From Capitulum mitella (lineage: Eukaryota; Arthropoda; Thecostraca; Pollicipedomorpha; Pollicipedidae), in contig CP099842.1 of the NCBI GenBank assembly GCA_030062745.1, positions 24,957,822 through 25,021,821 of the forward strand: a stretch of DNA of 64,000 nucleotides, written 5' to 3'. The notes below the pieces were generated by a model. That model saw only the letters and a program-made list of their open reading frames with translations. It was not told the DNA's origin and did no database searches. A program made the position numbers and the translations under genes. Below, one piece after another: positions 38,601-46,471 of this stretch (the first letter of the stretch is position 1; every line of letters begins with the position of its first letter).

Positions 38601-40997
38601 ACGGAGTGAGAGCAACGATGGAGATGAGAGTGCAGGAAAACGGTGCGTAGCAAACCAAAGCTGCGAACAGCCAGCACTGTTCCACCACAATCGCAGCTCT
38701 GCCAGCGCGGCATCTGATGATTCAGGCTCTGAGCGATTTTCCCCGAATTTGACGCCGTCGCAAAGGCAGTCCGCGCTTCTCCCTTGTGCACGGTGACGAT
38801 ACCCCCAGACACCCGTCATCGCTGTCAGCTGACTTGCAGGCGGTGCCGTCGGCCCGGATCCCGGCACCAGTTCAAGGTCACGCCGCCTAGCAGGGCCGCG
38901 ATCAGCTGATCTCAGCAATCGATAACGGGCACGGCGCTACAGGCGTTAGCAGAGGGCGCGTGTATCGTGCAGAGATGGCACTAGGCTCGGTAACGAGCTG
39001 ACGCCGCAGCAGGGTCCGCCGACGGCGAGACAGACTCAATTGGCTGCCGAGACCGGGCAGAGAGGAGCGGTAAAAAATGATTGAGTTTAGCCGATAAGAT
39101 CGTGCGTGTATCTAGCGGGTATGACTGATGGCAACGGGAAAGCCCGGTAGGCATTTCAGCCACATTTTGAAGATTTGCTCGGTTACTATACGTTTGCTTT
39201 AAAATCTGTTCGTGAATCACTAGTCTTTCTCGTTTCCTACTCCTATGTAAGTGAGTAACGGTACAGCCGTCCCCCTTATTTTGTGGAAGCATGATCCACT
39301 ACCATCAGATAGGGTGTTCCATGAAATAAAATGATGTAGTGTCCTAAGCTAGCGTCCCTACAACTTCGAAAACTCTGCGTCCATTGTGAAAAGCATTCCC
39401 CAACGGAAACAACGATTTCGTATAGCTGTGAACGAGGAGGACTTACATCTGTAAGTGCTGCTTAACATCAGCTTTGTGAGTGTTTGTGCGCCCGAAATAC
39501 AGCACGAACTCCATTCATGGTTTGAAAAATCGACCTACATATGTGAGCTGGGTTGGCCCATGCCGATGCTGAGATAATACATTTGCAGGCAACACCATGG
39601 GCCATGTTGAGATTTCCCTAAAATAGTGAAATTTCACCCTTTCTGTCCTGTGATGAAAGGTTTCACACACTGTTGGGAGTAAGAATCAGAAAACTGGCAC
39701 AGTCATCTCCATTTGCGGGAAACAGAATTACTGCTTCGTAAGAGCATTATTACATGCCAGCCAGAACGACTTTCGACAGATGAAATTTTCACGGTTCCGA
39801 CAAATTTAGAGACGCCGCATTAGATTCACCCTGACCGCAGAGATACGCGATGACCTTACGATAAATCATGACCATAATTTGATAAAATTCATGGACCACG
39901 AGAACAAAATGGCATAGCATAACCAACGATTAAAGTTACGAGGTGTAGCGGCGAAGTTATGGGCATCGACAGAGGGATTCTGAGAACAGGTGTCCCAACT
40001 TTTTTGTGGAACGGACATTTCACTCGGGTTGAAAGGAGAGCAGCACCAATAAACCTCAGCTGCCTCAGCCTGTATTCGTACACCACGGGCCGCTGCCGTG
40101 GCCTTTGGATTCTCCATTAAAACTTTCAAAGGTCACTGTGCAATTAGTGACGAGCTAACTTTGCGAAAGTCCGAGTAGGTCCTAAAAGCGTTTCGAATCA
40201 ACTCCGTATAAATAACACAACTGTTGAATTTGTTACAGCGGGATAGAAAACGTTCTACCAAAGGATTTTAAAATCCCTGCGTTCACACATATGTCCAGAA
40301 GAAACTCATACCGTTCAGCCTTTATAACTCGTTTCTGCTGCATATCAAGCATTTCAGGAAACGTCTGGCATGACGCACCATAGCTAAAATTATGTGCAGG
40401 ACCAACATAAGTGCCACCGTGTCGTGATGGTCTGTGATGTCGCAAATGGGCCAGGGCTGCTCCCACATGAACTGGACCTTTTTACTACTTATGGTTTACT
40501 TAACATCTACCGTCCAAATCGCCACCCGATCATGATAGGACAATAACGACTACCGATTTAAGGCGTAAAGTTTGCTTAGTCATACGAAGTCCATGCCTGT
40601 CCTTTCCATGCATCTGCCTAATGCATGCATCACCAGAAGAAGACGTTTAGACCTGCTTCAGCATTTGCGTCAATGGCACGTTGGTTTTCACAGATTTTCA
40701 GACATTTTCCGTAGTCATTTACTTTCCAGAGGCGCAGCCTGTTGTTGCCATCCCTTCTCTTTGCCTGCGATCGGCTTCCGCCTGCTGCACCCCATTTTTT
40801 CTCTCCTTTGATCCCTAATCATCGCAGAATCTTGCAGGAAAGAATTCCAGCTCCCGCCAGGCCGCGGCGTCCACCCGCCTGACTCCTCACCGGTCGCTGG
40901 CGTCCTCGTCCTCCTCCTGGATGGTCGGCATGGTGGGGTTGCGCGGCAGGTTCGGCTGCGAGTCCTCGTGCACCATCGTGTCGCTGACGTTCCCCAT
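11466..40997 (-). CDS. SLC16 / monocarboxylate-transporter-like protein, complete 11-exon model
   Basis: This is a 12-TM major-facilitator solute carrier of the SLC16 (MCT) family, a plasma-membrane transporter of monocarboxylates or related small organic acids; the substrate cannot be told from sequence. The 11 exons total 2358 nt (785 codons plus TAG), with every junction GT/AG and in phase. Motifs include the family signature PDGGWGW (residues 106-112) opening TM1, YFDKRRALATGIAVCGSGIG at TM4-5, GLFVPFMYLVDRA at TM7-8, and GIMNTVGRVVCGW in TM8. A cytosolic N-terminus of about 100 residues and a central loop of about 290 residues (roughly 293-580) are disordered-looking and rich in Ser, Pro and Ala. 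In TM8 the Asp of mammalian MCT1 (D-x-x-x-R) is Asn here, while the Arg is kept. The start has an in-frame TGA 36 nt upstream and G at -3 and +4. Confidence 0.9.
12002..12127 (-). CDS. MCT-like transporter exon 10
   Basis: This 126-nt exon has acceptor GTTTTGCAG and donor GTAAGT. It encodes SILVVEMLGLHKLNNAFGLM and LFQGIAATVGGPVAG, the family's LxxLNNAxGL...GxAxxxGPPxAG block around TM10-11. It enters and leaves in phase 1. Confidence 0.9.
12511..12750 (-). CDS. MCT-like transporter exon 9
   Basis: This 240-nt exon has acceptor TCCGCTTCAG and donor GTGGGT, phase 1 on both sides. It encodes DRAMLLGIDQNSATFIISLI and GIMNTVGRVVCGWVSD, then TM9-10. The N-x-x-x-R in TM8 replaces the D-x-x-x-R that mammalian MCT1 uses in proton and lactate coupling. 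Confidence 0.9.
13731..13968 (-). CDS. MCT-like transporter exon 8
   Basis: The exon starts in phase 0 after GACGCCGACAG with ESVDKYHASVTHLP. It contains the cysteine cluster CFCCSRSC and then TM7 (SPTFIILSLSGFLALMGLFV, PFMYLV). It ends in phase 1 at GTGAGT. The cysteine-rich stretch just before TM7 is a possible palmitoylation site (inference). Confidence 0.9.
14083..14127 (-). CDS. candidate 45-nt cassette exon in transporter intron 7
   Basis: Between exons 7 and 8, a 45-nt segment is bounded by AG (ACTGAG) and a consensus GTACGT donor. It is phase 0 at both ends, exactly as the flanking exons need. It would insert DPNRLVDDILKVPLT in the large cytosolic loop. The exon 7-8 junction is also in frame without it, so it would be optional. 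The acceptor has a modest pyrimidine tract, and a better AG a few bases upstream (CATTGACAG) would break the frame. Confidence 0.3.
14214..14286. repeat. palindrome cluster (four copies of CATGGCGACATG)
   Basis: CATGGCGACATG at 14218-14229 is followed by its exact reverse complement CATGTCGCCATG at 14233-14244 and 14252-14263, then by CATGGCGACGTG at 14271-14282. GTTTC/GAAAC flanks extend the pairing. The arrangement can form nested hairpins. It lies in transporter intron 7. Confidence 0.9.
14647..15190 (-). CDS. MCT-like transporter exon 7 (large cytosolic loop)
   Basis: This 544-nt GC-rich exon has acceptor TCCTCCTCAG and donor GTGAGT, and runs from phase 2 to phase 0. It encodes most of the TM6-TM7 loop. 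That loop is Arg/Ser-rich (RRSSDSGYTESEER, RLPEPRRKFSIQD), then Pro/Ala-rich, and ends in the conserved MYREDIFYSGSVLKLKEF. That last motif is typical of animal MCT-like loops. RRSS and RRKFS are basic-residue phosphosite-like motifs (inference). Confidence 0.9.
15552..15768 (-). CDS. MCT-like transporter exon 6
   Basis: The exon encodes TM6 (GIVVTCALFGALFRPLEP) and the start of the loop, ending in SANHSAANF plus two bases of the next codon, with donor GTAAGA. Its acceptor CCTCCGGCAG is the first of several tandem copies of the same sequence lying just upstream in the intron. The acceptor nearest the exon gives the in-frame junction. Confidence 0.88.
15758..16240. repeat. 64-bp tandem array containing duplicated splice acceptor
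   Basis: Units start at 15758, 15822, 15886 and 15950, exactly 64 bp apart and nearly identical. They are followed by more diverged copies to about 16240, where CACGTCATCACGATACCTGA and CTGTTAGAAAAGGGCC echo the unit. The first unit overlaps the 5' end of transporter exon 6. On the minus strand each unit therefore repeats the acceptor (CTCCGGCAG) and the first bases of the exon. Confidence 0.9.
16850..16985. repeat. degenerate GATTC repeat, left flank
   Basis: This is a degenerate run of AATCGATTCCGATTC-like words. It continues beyond the TTAA-flanked element at 18203-18360, so the element appears to be inserted into this older simple repeat. Confidence 0.6.
16986..18202. mobile_element. piggyBac-like non-autonomous element with TTAA duplications
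   Basis: The left end reads TTAA then CCCTATTCCCGG (16986-17001), and the right end CCGGGAATAGGG then TTAA (18187-18202). These are perfect 12-bp terminal inverted repeats flanked by TTAA target duplications. CCC-starting termini at TTAA are the hallmark of piggyBac-type insertion. Subterminal GCGGATTC/poly-C segments are also inverted. The 1209-bp interior has no transposase frame and is AT-rich, with many TGACCT words. It is therefore non-autonomous, mobilised in trans. It sits in transporter intron 5. Confidence 0.8.
17537..17549 (-). promoter_or_regulatory. perfect DR1 nuclear-receptor-like site in the TTAA element
   Basis: TGACCTTTGACCT is the reverse complement of AGGTCAAAGGTCA, the consensus DR1 site for RXR/HNF4/COUP-type receptors. 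Further TGACCT half sites follow at about 17555-17570 and 17848-17880. The match is exact, but function is only inferred, since AGGTCA-type words are common in repeats of this kind. Confidence 0.3.
18203..18360. repeat. degenerate GATTC repeat, right flank
   Basis: This continues the GATTCCGATTCTGATTC-type simple repeat that was split by the TTAA-flanked element. Confidence 0.6.
18700..20080. promoter_or_regulatory. GC/CpG-rich island in transporter intron 5
   Basis: This is a long CpG-dense stretch (for example the CGCGCCGGCGCGCC-like run near 19960-20000 and a G-rich run near 19786-19803) inside an otherwise AT-rich intron. It is open for up to 229 codons on the minus strand and in parts on the plus strand, which is expected when stop codons are scarce. 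No protein family is recognisable. It may be an internal promoter or an unmethylated island. Confidence 0.3.
20315..20500 (-). CDS. MCT-like transporter exon 5
   Basis: This 186-nt exon has acceptor CCGCTCCCCAG and donor GTACGT, phase 1 on both sides. It encodes GIGFGMIYLPAVIAAGFYFD, then KRRALATGIAVCGSGIGTFV and RYSWRSTMMVQAG. These are the most diagnostic MCT blocks of TM4-TM6. Confidence 0.92.
20804..20947 (-). CDS. MCT-like transporter exon 4
   Basis: This 144-nt exon has acceptor TTCTTGTTTCAG and donor GTAAGG, phase 1 on both sides. It encodes PFVSALANKFGFRVVTILGA and TSIGFFISAYATSINYLVIT, TM3 with the conserved NKFGxRxVxxxGG-type loop. Confidence 0.92.
22640..22995. repeat. 39/40-bp two-subtype minisatellite
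   Basis: About eight units share GCCTCTGCCGACAGCGGCAC followed by CCCA. Subtype A (39 bp) continues with CACCGTCAGACCGCA, and subtype B (40 bp) with TACCGCCAGATTTACG. After partial first units the order is A A B A B A, a mixed higher-order pattern. It lies in transporter intron 3. Pro/Arg-rich open frames over it are by-products of the repeat. Confidence 0.9.
25975..26229 (-). CDS. MCT-like transporter exon 3 (family signature, TM1-TM2)
   Basis: This 255-nt exon has acceptor GGGTCCCACAG and donor GTAGGT. It enters with two bases completing a split Glu codon and leaves in phase 1. It encodes the acidic stretch GDPEGPETEDLTVEV, the SLC16 signature PPDGGWGWVIVAASF, TM1 and TAWIGSILSGFYLIAG of TM2. 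Confidence 0.93.
26571..26825 (+). repeat. dispersed repeat, copy A
   Basis: This segment matches 58823-59075 along its whole length in the same orientation. Shared blocks include GCGATTTCGCAGGAAT, CAAACATTATATGT, a conserved palindrome around CATATRCCAGTGGYRTA and CCCCGAGGAA. It begins near CAGAGACGTAGCCATGG, a hAT-like terminus. It lies in transporter intron 2. Confidence 0.75.
28370..28625. promoter_or_regulatory. CpG-rich island in transporter intron 2
   Basis: A short CpG-dense block (CGCGCGCGGCCGGCCGGCGG near 28402) stands out from AT-rich surroundings. No convincing donor or protein match is seen. It could be an alternative promoter. Confidence 0.2.
30714..30844 (-). CDS. MCT-like transporter exon 2
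   Basis: This 131-nt exon has acceptor CCCCCTGCTCCCTCAG and donor AG/GTGAGT. It enters in phase 2, matching exon 1, and leaves in phase 1, matching exon 3. It encodes a hydrophilic cytosolic stretch: SHSGGVAMAPHSEEESRPRF, then SEEQQLRSQPLRR. An internal ATG (Met44 of the full model) has a strong Kozak context (GGCCATGG). Transcripts starting at another promoter in intron 1 could therefore begin translation here. Confidence 0.82.
32651..32719. repeat. two adjacent near-perfect hairpins
   Basis: Hairpin 1 (32651-32685) pairs CAAAA[c]AGCAGAACGA with TCGTTCTGCTTTTTG over a 4-nt loop with one bulge. Hairpin 2 (32687-32719) pairs CAGAAAACCAAACCA with TGGTTTGGTTTTCTG, 15 of 15, over a 3-nt loop. 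They are one base apart, in transporter intron 1. Confidence 0.9.
34136..34545 (-). promoter_or_regulatory. CpG-rich block ending in a consensus donor (candidate alternative first exon)
   Basis: On the minus strand a GC-rich block ends in CCCTAG/GTGAGT, a near-perfect splice donor. It lies 3.3 kb upstream of exon 2, inside intron 1. None of its frames joins exon 2 in the transporter frame without a stop, so it would be a 5' UTR exon, with translation from Met44. No transcript evidence is available. Confidence 0.35.
34565..34690 (+). repeat. CT-rich polypyrimidine tract
   Basis: Imperfect (CT)n/(CCT)n sequence runs for about 125 bp beside the CpG-rich block. On the transporter strand it reads as GA-rich, like GAGA-type promoter-proximal sequence in arthropods (inference). 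Confidence 0.8.
34998..35640 (-). promoter_or_regulatory. second CpG-rich block in transporter intron 1
   Basis: CpG-dense from about 35150 to 35640. At its lower edge a minus-strand donor-like TCGAG/GTAGGT occurs at 34998. It could be another non-coding first exon or promoter. Open frames on both strands reflect GC content and match nothing. Confidence 0.25.
36644..36732 (+). repeat. short direct repeats (TTATTTGACGCTGGATATTT)
   Basis: TGGTTATTTGACGCTGGATA occurs at about 36644 and 36683, and GCTGGATATTTCGCC again near 36721. It lies within a 205-codon plus-strand frame that I do not regard as a gene. Confidence 0.7.
36926..37048. repeat. 62-bp tandem duplication
   Basis: Two copies start TAAGTTTTCATTCGTTTGCG at 36926 and 36988. 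They match closely through CTCAGACTT and end in GCGTTTTCAG/ACGTTTTAAA. They lie in transporter intron 1. Confidence 0.9.
38700..39050. other. GC-richer stretch in transporter intron 1, no gene recognised
   Basis: It is moderately GC-rich with open frames of up to 122 codons on the minus strand and no recognisable domain. The rest of intron 1 (30845-40890) is AT-rich, without other signals beyond the features listed. Confidence 0.3.
40891..40997 (-). CDS. MCT-like transporter exon 1 (start codon)
   Basis: The ATG at 40997-40995 lies in context CAGCCATGGGG, with an in-frame TGA 36 nt upstream. It encodes MGNVSDTMVHEDSQPNLPRN and an acidic end, QEEDEDASD, ending in phase 2 with donor CCG/GTGAGG. 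The phase fits exon 2 exactly. The acidic, disordered N-terminus is cytosolic. A CpG-rich block extends upstream to about 41280. Confidence 0.8.
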
Positions 40998-41290
40998 GGC
41001 TGCCGGCCGTCGTCGCCGCCGGGGCGCCCCTCAGAACACGAGCCGCCGCTGGCAGGGTGAGCCGTCCGCGCGCCGGTCGTCCCACGCCCGGTCTTTGTCC
41101 GCGGGGCAGCGGGCGCACCGCTCCTCCGCCGCTGGCACCGGCTCAACTGAGCCGCCCGGCGCGCCCGACGGCGGCGGCGCTCAATCGCCAGGCGTAGCGC
41201 GGGCCTGCGCAGTGACGGCCGTCGCCGCGCCCGCGGCACCGCGTAAACAGCTGGACCGCCGCCCTCCTGTCTGAAGTTACCGGCGGCCAA
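40998..41290 (-). promoter_or_regulatory. CpG-rich 5' UTR/promoter block of the transporter
   Basis: This CpG-dense sequence lies directly upstream of exon 1. Overlapping open frames exist here because of GC content. No TATA box is evident. The transcription start cannot be fixed, and a further upstream non-coding exon is possible. Confidence 0.4.
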
Positions 41291-44200
41291 ACGTCCTCCA
41301 GCTGAGCCCCGGTATCGGGCGTATCGGCTGCGAACGCGACCGCCGCGCTACCGGAGCCGTGCCTGCGCGGGTATCTGAACTGTTGACCTCCTCAGAGCTG
41401 CAGCCGGTCTCGAAAGCGATCGACCTCGTACTGTTCCAGGTACCAGATGTTTGGACCCTGCCAGTGCAGTCCAAACCATCAGAGCTTCAGAGAAGACGGC
41501 AGAGGGAGCGCTGACACCAGCCGATAGAGACGATCTGTACCACGATGCAGAAGTATGCCTAAGGTTTCTTCGAAGCCAACACATCTGCAGAAGATTAATC
41601 GGCTAAAAACACCAACTGCGCAGCGTATGTAGGTAGATAAAGGATTCAATATCTCGTGCTAGTGAAAAATTCATGAGATGCTTTATAAATGCATGCGAAC
41701 TAAACTTCATTCGTTGCAATGCCGAATCCTTGACAGATGCATTTCCACACGTAAGTTCTCATTCCCTAGGAATATGGTTAGAAGCAGGTTATAAGGCAAG
41801 CTGTATATTTTTCAAAATGGATCATTCGTAACATTTCTTTTACGAATGTGCCGATGTCAAGGGGTTATGGGAAACATTCTGAGACAACTTAAAAATATTC
41901 TTCCGCCTTCCGAATAACTTCCTCATGGTCCAGACAATGTTTTCTTGGATACGCTGCGGCGCCTCCGGTTGTAAATTTAATTATTTTAGTGTGTAAATAA
42001 TACAGTGTAACTTGTGAATTGAACAAAAATTCCAACAGACCAACTATAAAAGGTGCAATTCGCACTATAGGAAACCATTACCAGACTGAAAAGGATATTT
42101 CCCAACACTAGAAATTAATAAGAACAGCCTTTACTAGATGTATGATGTAATCGACCGAGACGGTAATATTTTAAAACTTAAATTCAAAATATCACCTCCT
42201 TCCAACTTGACGTCTGGCTGCCGGTGCGACACGCTTCCGGGTGGGGGAAACTGATACCAGTCGGATCGGTGACTGACCCTGTCCCAGAATCCTTATTCCC
42301 GTCATTAACCGGATGGGGAGGGTGGGCCGGCTGGGGAAAGGAGCGAAGTGGAGGCCGTAGGATGTCATGTGTCTCGTTATGTATGTATGTACATCACAAA
42401 AAGGCGAGCATAAAAAGGCGCCGGTTACAAAAATTAGCGCGCGACTAATGGCACGTGTATACAAGTACTAGATGAGGCATGCATGACACACAACGGGCAT
42501 AATGAGAGGCACCTGACATTCGACAGTACCTGCCAGTCCTGCACTTATGCCATATAATAAGTTGAAATATGATAAGTTCGCAGCAAAGTGTGCGCTAGAA
42601 ATGTCGTGTTACTGACCGTGTTCAAGTAATTAAACGGGCAGACAGACGTCTTTTAGATGCATGAAATGGGCTGAGAACGTTACGCTAGCATGACCCCGTT
42701 GTTTCCAGTCAGTCAATGAAAATTGTGGTTTGCAGCAATGCGTCCTGTTCCTGTTTTGTTGCTGGTTTCTAATCCGAGATTACAGGCGTGATTGTATTCA
42801 TACCATGGTGTTATCTGCATTGCCCAGAGGTTGTCGCTGATTGCGTTAATTTTGTTCAACATTTTTTGTGTCGTCGACCAGAAAATTGCTGGTGAATCAG
42901 TTCTCATTCTAAAAAAGAAATATTGAATGGTAAAAAAGGCATTCCAAAAACAAAAGTGCAAAGACCTGTCCACATTTTTTCCTAACATATCTCTGCGTCG
43001 TGAACAAATTGTAAATAATGATCTGATTCAAAGGCGCAACAGGACACATAACATGGTTTAAGCAATAAGGAATGCACTAACGGCTGAGGCTGTTGCGCTG
43101 TGTCCATGCACCCGAGCTTTAGGTTCGCAGGGTGATTTTCAGACGGACGCTGGGAGGCTTAACCGTCTCAGTAATGTATCTGGCGCCGCATTGGCTAGAA
43201 AACACAGCACCCTTTACCTCTTCTCGAAGCACAGGATCCTTCAACTTAACCAGCCGACATGGCTAGAACGGTTGCCAACCGTAGGCCGTGATGCCGGAGG
43301 AGTCTGGATGTAGCCTCACTCACTCTGTTGAGGAACGAAATGGAGATGTATATTCGTCTTGTTTTGTCCGGCGATTTGTGGTGTTGGTAGCGCCTGGGAC
43401 TGGTGGAGGATGTCTTTTGTATCATTACCCTTCATATGAACTGTGCCGTGTAGTCTTTTGATAAAATGTTATGAACTCCGTGAGTTTTTCCCACAGAGCT
43501 TTTTTTGCCGTGGCAAATGTTACAAGCGCTGTTCGCAAGGCATTTTGTAAGAAAGGTTTTCATGTATGTTGAGTGGTTTAATTCATATCTAAAGAATGCG
43601 TTCGATGTCGCTGGCTTCTTGTACACATTTGCTTATAGCTTGTTGCCAGCCCGATGCACCAGAGCAACCAGGAATGACAGTTGCTCTTTTTGTTCGAAGT
43701 CCATAGTAAATTGCATGTCTTCGTAGATACTACTCATATTCTGACAACAGGGCTTTCATCCATTTGACCGTTACTTTCTAGTTAAAAAATGGACTTTTTC
43801 AGCTCGACTGCATTGACTAACGGATGAGCTACTAGAGAAGGCAGCTGGAAGTCTTGGCATTCTGGCTAGTTAAACACTACAAGCACGGAACTCAGGCGAA
43901 AACCTAACCGTGCAAAATTCCAAACGTTACGGCTTATATTCCTAGACATCTTGCGTAACAATTAGCATTTACTGGTTCGGTCTGGGTAAGAGCCCCTTGG
44001 GAAGAGAGAGAGAGGGGTCAGATAGAAAGAGAAAAAGGGACCAATGACTAAGTGTCTGGATGTATTCCTAATCCGCTTCACTGATTTTAGAGGTGGTCCC
44101 TTCCAACCTTGAAATCGTTCCCACGCCCGTCTCACATGGCGTAAAAATGACATCTTTACGGTTCCGCAGAAGGGTTTGTATGCAACTTTTTATGACATTT

Positions 44201-46310
44201 TGCAGTACTTTCCACGTACGTCCGAGCTTTTTTAAGTCAAGTATAAGACAATGCCTAAATGCCACTTCTGTCTTTGTTTCCTCAAACAGAAAGACTCAAG
44301 AACTGTTTTGAAACACCCGCCAAATATTCACCTCTGCGGCACCCACAGAATGGGTATAGTAGCAACCAAATCATCTTAGAGCAATTTTAGAACGGACCCC
44401 ACAAGGTTGACTGGAAACAAATAACGAAAAACGGTTCTAGCCTTGCCAGCGTAACAAACGTTCCCTACATCCAGCAAAGCAACGAAAAGCGCCATATCTG
44501 GCTGAAGAGTACTATCTCAATCCTATATCTCAATCCTATATCTCAGAGTACTATCTCAGTCCTACTATCTCAATACTATATCAATAATCAATAATGTTCA
44601 ATGTCCAACAAGCCATTTCAGGTTTGTTATCATGTCCTTCTCATTCGAAAGTACGCAATGGATTTAAAGAGTGTTGTGGCTGCAATTCACTTTATTACAA
44701 TGCACTAAGCTAAATACTTTCTACTCAAAAGCAATCTGCTTATTAGAAGCAACAAAAATACGACTGCATTTCTGAAAAGGTGAAACGTAGTTCTATAGCT
44801 ATGCAAAACTGGCGATGTTTGTTTATCTGCATTTTTTTTTTGTCTCCTTAAATCGGTTTAAAATTTAAGAGCAGATTTCGTTAACTCACCAGAGCTCTGA
44901 AATCATTACGCCAAATTTTAGCCTTCCAACGAATAACTGCCATCTGGGAAACCTTTACTCATAAAGCGGACAGACACCAGGATGCAACTGTGCATCCAGC
45001 TCCAAGAGATATGTTACACATAAACGTTGAAAGCTGCTTTGCTCGTCCCAATCGACGGCAATCGCATTTCTAATTTTTAGTTGCAGTGACTCTGAAACAG
45101 CTTTTGCGCTGAATCCACAGAATCCATTTGTGCTATTACGTCATAGCCCGCCCACAATATCTGCTGGATGTCGGCGGCCATGGCACGTGAGCGGAGAGCT
45201 CAAATGGTTTGGCATCTTCAGTGATTTTCGACCTTCGGGCGTGAACTTTCGTATGGCATTTTGGACCTTGAATCCACAACCAGCTAGAAAACACGTCAGT
45301 CTTGCTTAGATCATGCGCTGTTGAAGTTTTTTGTATAACGAGTTTATTTTATGCCGAGCAGACCAGACTTAATTGCAGGAAGTTCATGTCTGATTAAATG
45401 TGCAGTGCCATTAAATGCACTCACCTTTTTCCCGTTACTTTTCATTTTTGGCATATAATGATATGACTTATTAATTATGAAGTAGATATTTGTCAAAATA
45501 TCATGAACATAGTATCTGTCCCATTGTTTGCGTTTGAACATTTTGTTAAACTTTCCTGACCCTGTAAAACTTTCCTAGCCTGCATCGTACGGACTATTTC
45601 TGACGCAGCACCAGTTAATTCGTAGGGCTATCATTCTTAATTTGTTATAATACACCAACATTTTTGGGTAACGCCGATGGTTTTCGTACCACAGCGACAA
45701 CAAAGCCAGAAATCCCCTAAGAAGAGCATGAGATTCATTAGTGCCAATCTTTGCTGAAAGGGCTGATTCACCACCATGACCCTTCTGTCCATACGTTACT
45801 GTATTGCATTGCACTGTCGGCAGTTGTGTGCGTTTTTTTTTATTCTGGACGCCATTTTGTCCCATTCTTGCATCGTGACGACCCACCTTAAATGAATGTA
45901 GCCTTTGTTTGGTTTGTGTTAATCCGTGTTCCGTTGCACTTGAACCCGGCGTTGCTCAGCCTGGAAACATGACGCAACAGATCAAAGTTGGATTGGACCT
46001 TCTGTTTAATGAAGAACGTTGCACGTCTTTGCATCGAGTGGTTGCCTTATCGAAAATATGTGATATCAAACAGCCTTCGGATGGGTCGCATTCGGCTTCT
46101 TATTGAAACAAAAGGTTCCGTTGTCGTGAGAGTCTGCCAGCCGTCTCGCGGCTGGGTCGCAATATGTCAGAGATGTCTTCTACGCGCATTCGATACTCGA
46201 TAACTTATTCGATGTTTTATGTAATTCACTCGATAACTCCTTCGCCATTTAAAGGGCCTTTACTGTGTACAACGCGTGTGTGGAACGTGCGTAACACCAT
46301 TTTTGACGCA
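41291..46310. other. intergenic region, no supported gene
   Basis: AT-rich sequence with short overlapping frames and no recognised domain. Small tandem repeats of CTATCTCAATCCTATATCTC type occur at about 44510-44590. A pol-III-like or splice-bounded coding segment was not found. Confidence 0.55.
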
Positions 46311-46318
46311 GCCGTCCA

Positions 46319-46471
46319 CAGGCGCAGCAGGGGGGGGGGTCGGGGGCCCGCCCCTTTTAGCCTCGCAGTTTTTGCGAAAACTGTTGCACATAGTCTTCCC
46401 GGCATGCGGTTTTCGTATGATTTCATTTCATACTGAGCTCCCCCTTAAGAAAATCCTGACTGCGCCCCTGC
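46319..46471 (-). repeat. hAT-like short repeat, copy 2
   Basis: The right end, read on the minus strand, is CAGGGGCGCAGTCAGGATTT followed by TCTTAAGGGGGAGCTCAG. This matches 3353-3435. The left end has CAGGCGCAGCAGGGGGG, an imperfect match to the same terminus. The result is compatible with a roughly 150-bp MITE. No clean 8-bp target duplication is visible. Confidence 0.4.
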
